From NCBI GenBank assembly GCA_025655595.1, contig JAHXIO010000003.1:306406-370405 (forward strand): a stretch of DNA of 64,000 nt, written 5' to 3'. Below are positions 58,913-64,000 of the stretch, piece after piece (the first letter of the stretch is position 1; every line of letters begins with the position of its first letter). This DNA comes from Candidatus Thiodiazotropha sp. (ex Monitilora ramsayi) (GTDB taxonomy: Bacteria; Pseudomonadota; Gammaproteobacteria; Chromatiales; Chromatiaceae). A model generated the notes under the pieces. The model was not told where the DNA came from. It saw nothing but the letters and a program-made list of their open reading frames with translations, and made no database searches. The position numbers and the translations under genes were made by a program.

Positions 58913-59033
58913 ATCTACTCAAATATTCTCTCTCCATTATGTATCATTTCGGCAAAAAGCGGACGTTGAACACCACAATACAAGTTTGGGTTAAAAATAA
59001 TTGGTTGTTTGTTTCCACTGCACACTTTTTTGG

Positions 59034-61745
59034 TTAAAAGCCATATTTTTCACGCCTCAGTTTGAAAGCATCTTGCCCGCCTTCAAGCAAGTCCTTTACC
59101 AACTCTTTGACAACAGGATCATCGATTGAACCACACACTTTAGGGTCTATCACAACCCTTTCGATGCCGTCTTCTACAGTCGTATTTAGTCCAATAATCT
59201 GCTCTGCATCTCCTAGAACTGGAATATTGGCATTGTGGCTAGCGAACAGGAACTGCCTATTGGTTTTCTCAGCTCTAATCGCCTCCACGACAGATCCCAC
59301 AATAAAGCGATTATCCAAATCATCCTCTGGTTGATCAATTACGAGCGTCCCTCCTTGCTCTAGTAGCAGAAGAAGTAAAACTGCTGTGGCTTTCTGACCG
59401 GTCGATAACCGATCTATGGACTTCCATATTTCTTGATTGTCTTCACCGATATTCAGAGACAAGATCGCCTCGGTTGGCAGCTGGTACTGCTCAATGGCTA
59501 ATGCCAAAGCTTCACCACCATTCGCTATTCTGCGGGCTGAAGCATCACTGAAGTCGAATATTTTCTTGAGAGCAGCTTCACCATCTCTAATAGCCATAGC
59601 CAATTGTGAACTATCAATGGTATCAAGAGATTGTAGCTTGCCGATTGCATGGCTTATTTGGCCCTCAACGTGTTCACGAAAAACCTCTTCCAAAGGAGAA
59701 ATATCAGATGTAGGACTGACTTCTACTCGGACTTTTCCTTTGAGCTTTTTATTTACTCTCTTGGCGGCCTTTTGAAGACGACGAAAATCATCCGCATATT
59801 GCGTTCGGTGTTTTGCTAACAGTTTCTTTCTCTCTGTTGAGAGGCTATTGAGCTTATCTATCGCTTTTTTTCTAGCGGTTTCCTTTGGAGAAATTTTAGC
59901 AATTTGATCACGTACTGAAACATAGGCAGCACCATCAATGCCTTCTTTGTTGAGTTCCTTTAAGGTCTTGTTATATTCAGTTTCGACTCCTTTTTGGTGC
60001 TCTTGCCATTTGCTTTTGATCTGGTCAATACTGCCCTTAACTTGACCAGCTACAGCATCTAGATAGTCCCTCGCCCTCTCTGACGCAGAGATCAGTCTAT
60101 CTTGAAGCTCGTCCAACTCTACAAGTTCAGAAACATGATCAAACTTTTTATGATAATCATCAGGCAGAATAGCTTCATAAAGCTCTTCAGGGCAAATTTC
60201 CTTTGCTCTCGTTTCAATTGCCTTAACATGTCTACTCAGATCATCAAAAATTCGGCCTTCTTCGTCTATGAGGGTTTTAGAAACTAGCTTCTTATCCAAT
60301 CCAGTAGATTTGAAACGCTTAAGTTTTTCACGCAATTCAGGAAGAACAGATAAAGTTGCATCAAATCTGTCGATAGTCTCTAATTCATCAAGAATGGCAA
60401 CACCATTGTCTTCAATAGCATCTATAAGGATCTCGTCTTCCTCTTCGTTCTCTGGTATGAACCGTTCTAATATTTCAGCAATCTTGGTCGGTTGGCGGGT
60501 CAGTTCAGATATCTCATGCTGTCCGAATATTTCGATGTCTCCCAGCACGTCCAAAGGATGGAGATCATCTAGGTATTCCCCTGATGAATCGTAGACAGTT
60601 GGCTCGCTTCCATAGATCCTGCGGATCAAATAGTATTGTTTCGACGGGTACGGTGAATGCAGCAGGACAGATACTTCAGCCCCTGCCCGAATTACATCTT
60701 TAACAATAGAAGCGTGAGACTTTTCGGCATTCTCACAATGTGGTTCTAGATCAAATACAAATCTCAAGCTTTCTATAATCGTGGATTTGCCTGCGCCTCT
60801 TCCCCCGACGAGTACATTTAAACCGCTATTTAACCTAACGCATTGTTCGTCAAGGAGGCTTCCGTTCCAAGAAATTGCGATAATTTCAGGATGTGACATA
60901 GGCTCCGTATCGGAGATTAGCCTAATTCTTGACTCATGGTCGAGGAAAGCTTGACGAAGCCCTTCAATTGACGCTTCAGACATCTTTATAAATGTATAGG
61001 AACCATCAATCTCAAATTGGTCAGGATCATCAATGTCGCGTGCATTGATTAGTGCAATTGGCCATTCTCGCTTGGTGGCCGTATCAGTATTTTTTATGAT
61101 CTGTGAAAACTGATGAGGAACATCACTGGGGACACCCGCAATGGCAGCTGCAGACAGGTTTTTGTTCTTCCAAACTCGTGATCGTGCTTGACCTGAAAGT
61201 ACAGTTAGCAAACCACTTGCACTACAGACATGCGCCCCGATAGTTACTCCCCCTCGCTCCGCAACAAGATCTATTATTTTGTTCGCCGAGTGTTTAGATT
61301 GAGGAGATTTTTCCTCAAAATTGGTCACGCCACATGCACCTATTATTAGTTTCAGATTTTCTATGTCTTCATCTACTGGAAACAGGCATAGCAAATGGAT
61401 TCCTTCGCTTGAATTGGCTTCGAACGCCGGAAAAACAGTAATACCTGATTGTTGCAGAGAGTCTTGTAGCGATTGAGAACTACTACCGAACCTAAAGTGG
61501 TCCGTAATAGCAACGACTTCTATTTGATGACTTAAGCATGCATCAGTTATTGCTTTGTTGTAGCTCTCTTCATCTGAGTAGTCTGTATCTTTGGAGTGAC
61601 GCTCCAAATATGCAAAGGGATTAACTTGTAACGCACACCGAAAATACCTCGCACCTTCGCTATAATCTATAGCCTTACATATTCCATCCGGTGTATCTGG
61701 ATGAGATCTAAGGATCGAGAGATCGCTGATAATTGTTTCTTCCAT
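59034..61745 (-). CDS. TrlF-type PHP-domain ATPase
   Basis: The protein has 903 residues. An N-terminal PHP phosphoesterase domain (VVAITDH at 78-83, VFPAFEAN about 104-111, TIGAHV about 168-173) precedes an SMC/ABC-like ATPase. Walker A is GGRGAGKST (314-322), there is a long charged coiled-coil region (about 440-690), the signature is RLSTGQKA and Walker B is TLVIDQPEDDLDN. This is the layout of TrlF-like PHP-AAA proteins found in variable islands and suspected in phage defence. It is the last large gene before the recombinase and appears intact. Confidence 0.82.
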   Translation of the reverse strand: MEETIISDLSILRSHPDTPDGICKAIDYSEGARYFRCALQVNPFAYLERHSKDTDYSDEESYNKAITDACLSHQIEVVAITDHFRFGSSSQSLQDSLQQSGITVFPAFEANSSEGIHLLCLFPVDEDIENLKLIIGACGVTNFEEKSPQSKHSANKIIDLVAERGGVTIGAHVCSASGLLTVLSGQARSRVWKNKNLSAAAIAGVPSDVPHQFSQIIKNTDTATKREWPIALINARDIDDPDQFEIDGSYTFIKMSEASIEGLRQAFLDHESRIRLISDTEPMSHPEIIAISWNGSLLDEQCVRLNSGLNVLVGGRGAGKSTIIESLRFVFDLEPHCENAEKSHASIVKDVIRAGAEVSVLLHSPYPSKQYYLIRRIYGSEPTVYDSSGEYLDDLHPLDVLGDIEIFGQHEISELTRQPTKIAEILERFIPENEEEDEILIDAIEDNGVAILDELETIDRFDATLSVLPELREKLKRFKSTGLDKKLVSKTLIDEEGRIFDDLSRHVKAIETRAKEICPEELYEAILPDDYHKKFDHVSELVELDELQDRLISASERARDYLDAVAGQVKGSIDQIKSKWQEHQKGVETEYNKTLKELNKEGIDGAAYVSVRDQIAKISPKETARKKAIDKLNSLSTERKKLLAKHRTQYADDFRRLQKAAKRVNKKLKGKVRVEVSPTSDISPLEEVFREHVEGQISHAIGKLQSLDTIDSSQLAMAIRDGEAALKKIFDFSDASARRIANGGEALALAIEQYQLPTEAILSLNIGEDNQEIWKSIDRLSTGQKATAVLLLLLLEQGGTLVIDQPEDDLDNRFIVGSVVEAIRAEKTNRQFLFASHNANIPVLGDAEQIIGLNTTVEDGIERVVIDPKVCGSIDDPVVKELVKDLLEGGQDAFKLRREKYGF

Positions 61746-61760
61746 AATTTTTCTACATTT

Positions 61761-61788
61761 ATGTCCGCTATGGGTTGATACCGGACAT
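61761..61788. repeat. Short inverted repeat related to the interspersed repeat ends
   Basis: ATGTCCG and CGGACAT, perfect 7-bp arms, flank CTATGGGTTGATAC. The same ATGTCCGCT/CGGACAT ends bound the full repeat copies, so this may be a minimal derivative. Confidence 0.55.
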
Positions 61789-61862
61789 ACCGCTCTGTGA
61801 TCAATTGAACGTCTGGTATAAAGCTGTCGAAAACTATCCTTTATAAGCTGAGTTTGGTTTTG

Positions 61863-62666
61863 CTATGTTCCATTTCCTAAAACTCTGTCGTTTAATGATG
61901 GAAGTTGGACATTTTTCCATAGTTTTTTAAAGGCAGCGTCTATACGCTCTATATCTGGGTCGATGTACTCCAGTGTCAAGTCTTTATCTTCATGACCTAA
62001 TATCTTCTGAATCAACTCCAAGTCATAATTTTCTCTGTCCATTAACGTAGCTAGGCTACGACGCCCACTATGCGAAGAACCTCCACGAAAGCCTGCCTTC
62101 TTAATGATCTCTCTAACTGTGTTTTCAAGAGATGCGCATACCATTGTCTCTTTGGTGCCATTTGACGTTTCGTATCGCTTCACATTGAAAGCAAACTTTC
62201 TCCACCAGCCTTTCTTTGACAAAAAAAGTGGACTGTCTCCACGCAAGCCTCCATAGGAGCCATCATCTGATTGAAAGGCGTTTTCTTCGAGTCTTTGTTT
62301 AATCCATGCCGCCAGTGCTTCTCGCTGCTGTTTTACTTTAATGTACGCAGGCCTAGGCTTGGATGTCTTCGTGTAAGCGCCTGGAATAACAAAGCAGGTC
62401 TTCAGCTCACCGTTCAGATAAATTACATCTGCTACGGTTAACTGCGCTACCTCGTTAATCCTCATCCCTGTACCAAACAGCATCCATAGAATGGCCACAT
62501 TCCTTCGCCCCAGGTCACCTCTTGAAGCTACAAACAAAAGATGGCTCAACTGGCTGGGTCTATCGATTACCTCTGCCTTGCCCTCACCTGGTTCATATTT
62601 GTTCAAGAGCCGCTTAATCGGTCTTCGTTTTGCCACATTTACACTCAAATAGGTGCCAAATTCCAA
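61863..62666 (-). CDS. Tyrosine recombinase, catalytic domain only
   Basis: The protein has 267 residues. It carries the full catalytic set R69 (FGTGMRINEVAQL), H199-x-x-R202 (SSHSGRRSLATLM), H225 (ILGHEDKDL) and nucleophile Y234 (TLEYIDPD), as in phage and island integrases. The usual N-terminal core-binding domain of about 90-100 residues is absent. The frame starts at a TTG a few codons after an in-frame TGA, so the gene may be 5'-truncated. It lies beside a broken SRAP gene, marking the right edge of the island. It is not an integron integrase: the IntI-specific extra segment is not seen. Confidence 0.82.
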   Translation of the reverse strand: MEFGTYLSVNVAKRRPIKRLLNKYEPGEGKAEVIDRPSQLSHLLFVASRGDLGRRNVAILWMLFGTGMRINEVAQLTVADVIYLNGELKTCFVIPGAYTKTSKPRPAYIKVKQQREALAAWIKQRLEENAFQSDDGSYGGLRGDSPLFLSKKGWWRKFAFNVKRYETSNGTKETMVCASLENTVREIIKKAGFRGGSSHSGRRSLATLMDRENYDLELIQKILGHEDKDLTLEYIDPDIERIDAAFKKLWKNVQLPSLNDRVLGNGT

Positions 62667-62770
62667 TGCTGTTTTAATTCTGGGTGAAAATCAAGGAAAT
62701 ACCAGTAGTGTCGGGGGTTCATGGGAATATTCCCCGGCGCACAGGACAGCACAGGCCGGAACATCCCGGC

Positions 62771-63031
62771 TCACAAGACGGCCGGTTTGTCGGCCAGGGT
62801 CTCGACTCGGGCGTTGATCGTGCGGGTGCCGAACTTGGCGTCCTTGGCCCAGGATGGAATCAGCCCCCAGCGAAACCCCCGCCCTACCCGGCCTTCCTCC
62901 CCTGCGACCACACCCAGGATCGCCTGGGCGGGCGCGATATTATAGCGTGGCGTCAGTGCCGGCAGCGCGGACAGACTCAAGGCCGCCTTGAGCGCATCCT
63001 CGCGCGCATCCAGATAAAAGCGCCCGCACAT
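62771..63031 (-). pseudogene. SRAP/YedK-type DNA-protein crosslink gene, N-terminal fragment
   Basis: The fragment has 86 residues. It begins MCGRF (the catalytic Cys2) and continues PRYNIAPAQAILGVV, FRWGLIPSWAKD and NARVETLADKPA, matching the first 40% of SRAP proteins that crosslink abasic sites. Intact members have about 220 residues and continue with FR..F..RRCL+PADGFYEW. Here the match ends at about 62775 and a stop follows. A good AGGAGG precedes the ATG. The breakpoint probably records insertion of the neighbouring island. Confidence 0.78.
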
Positions 63032-63212
63032 CGGCGGCCCCTCCTCGACTTTTCCGGGTCTGTGTCTACCCAGCTTAGCAGCGCGTTTTCATAAACGGAT
63101 GATGCACCGACCAGCACACAGGTCGTCTTCAGTGGGTCTCTGGGGCCAGCGGCCACAGGATTTGGGGATCATGAATCTGCGAATCACGTACTGCCGATGA
63201 GGCATCGATCAG

Positions 63213-63425
63213 TTGCTGGCCATCCTGCAAGGTATAGATCAACACCTGCAGGGCCTCATCGCCGACCTCCTGCCAGCCGACCAGGACCTGTTTCAAACCG
63301 TCCATCCGCTCACCCTCCTAACCCTCGCTTACCAACGGAAGCAGACCCAAGCTTCCCTCAAAACGCTGCAGGACCGAGTGGAGCGTGAGCTGGACACCCT
63401 TCAGTCGTCCAAGAAGCAGCCTTAA
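63213..63425 (+). CDS. Hypothetical helical protein
   Basis: The product would have 70 residues, helical by composition, with LLAILQGIDQHLQGLIADLL and a coiled-coil-like tail ending LQSSKKQP. The only start is a TTG after an in-frame TGA, and no good ribosome site is visible. No family was recognised. It may be the 3' part of a larger lost gene. Confidence 0.3.
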   Translation: MLAILQGIDQHLQGLIADLLPADQDLFQTVHPLTLLTLAYQRKQTQASLKTLQDRVERELDTLQSSKKQP

Positions 63426-63624
63426 GCTTACCATTGGCCTAAGATTATCATCTGCCGACTGGCCGCGAGCGGGATGTCCCTCGGAGACATAGGGACATCC
63501 TGGGACCTGCCCATGGTCGATTTGCCGAGACGTGCTGACGCATTACCTCGGATTTCGTATCGAGAAAGCAGGAAAACTCAAGACCCCTCCCCACTATTCT
63601 TATCGCAGAATAGAGCCCCTACCC

Positions 63625-63849
63625 TCATAACACTTTGCAGAAGCACTCCTTCTGCAGTTTTGACTTCTTTGCGACCATTTCGGACATATTGTGCAGAAAG
63701 TGAGTTGAAGGCAATTCCATCCAAAGTATTTTACCTTCGTTTTTATTTACTTCACGGGGATATGCATAAGTTTCACCAGCTGAAGCAATCGCATGGAAAA
63801 TGGGCCAGATCTCCTCAAAATCAGCTTCAGTTGCTTCATGAATTCGCAA
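63625..63849 (-). pseudogene. GNAT acetyltransferase, N-terminal fragment ended by the repeat
   Basis: MRIHEATEADFEEIWPIFHA, then IASAGETYAYPREV matches the start of phosphinothricin-type GNAT acetyltransferases (about 165 residues when intact). After LWMELPS the frame runs into repeat-derived sequence and stops. The acetyl-CoA-binding part is missing. The start is a TTG with AGG upstream. Confidence 0.65.
63664..63687. repeat. Interspersed repeat, right end, inside a broken GNAT gene
   Basis: CTTCTTTGCGACCATTTCGG, then ACAT matches the terminal part of the repeat. It lies within the reading frame of the truncated acetyltransferase. Confidence 0.65.
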
Positions 63850-64000
63850 GGACCTGGACCTGGTTCCTTTTAAACATAACGCCTCGCATCAGAGGCAAAG
63901 TGCGCGCGTAGGAAGCCTCCCCCTCTAAAGTGGACGCCTTCATTGTTGTCATCTTATAGTGCCATTCTTTCATATTCATCTGGAACTTTGAATCCTAGCG

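Noticed and set aside
61863..62666. Recombinase as the integron integrase of the cassette cluster
   Set aside because: It lacks the extra IntI segment and core-binding domain and lies 16 kb from the cassettes beside a different boundary.
62684..63094. Plus-strand frame of 136 codons
   Set aside because: Shadow of the SRAP fragment, which has the MCGRF start and conserved motifs on the minus strand.

Overview
The window looks like a chromosomal segment of a gammaproteobacterium. The signs are bacterial gene structure, a GH13_18 sugar phosphorylase, an attC cassette cluster, a group II intron remnant and REP-like hairpins. A sulfur-oxidising or symbiont lineage is possible, but that is only an inference. 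No rRNA, tRNA, CRISPR array or core housekeeping operon was seen. Nearly all genes lie on the minus strand.

Region 1 (1-19111): one uninterrupted minus-strand frame of 6370 codons that runs off the left edge. It encodes a giant exported protein: a signal peptide, about 2,900 residues of tandem bacterial Ig-like domains, then a repeating super-module of LVIVD-type beta-propeller, SbsA-type Ig domain and IPT/TIG domains.

Region 2 (19.1-28.4 kb): small accessory genes. They are a HEPN protein, a DUF4365 nuclease-like gene with an overlapping partner and a perfect 21-bp inverted repeat at the overlap, and a zinc-ribbon protein. They are followed by a coupled three-gene operon: MoxR AAA+ ATPase, VWA/DUF2201 protein with a degenerate HExxH, and a large LRV/HEAT-like repeat protein.

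Region 3 (28.4-40 kb): relics and islands. It holds a DUF3653 phage-type protein, a secretin fragment, a GH13_18 phosphorylase followed by a decayed HAD phosphatase, a truncated golvesin/Xly-type repeat protein, an exported protein, a group II intron 3' remnant and an ankyrin-repeat protein.

Region 4 (40-46 kb): a plus-strand four-gene operon (DUF2589 protein, two unknowns, an HExxH protein). Facing it is a minus-strand cluster of integron gene cassettes, with three clear attC sites and two attC-like sites but no integrase in view. The cassettes carry a membrane protein, a barstar family gene killed by one amber codon, a DUF2971 gene and a two-gene membrane/acidic-peptide cassette.

Region 5 (46.5-62.7 kb): a defence-island-like segment. 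It holds an exported metalloprotease with a membrane partner, a Gabija-like OLD nuclease/helicase pair, another HExxH protein, a 1254-residue nuclease-STAND (Avs-like) protein bracketed by two small YozE-like genes, a TrlF-type PHP-ATPase and a tyrosine recombinase. Beyond it are truncated SRAP and GNAT genes.

A composite repeat of about 100 bp, made of two separable halves, is scattered between the genes from 19.6 to 63.7 kb. It marks most cassette-like boundaries and sits at the broken end of the GNAT gene.
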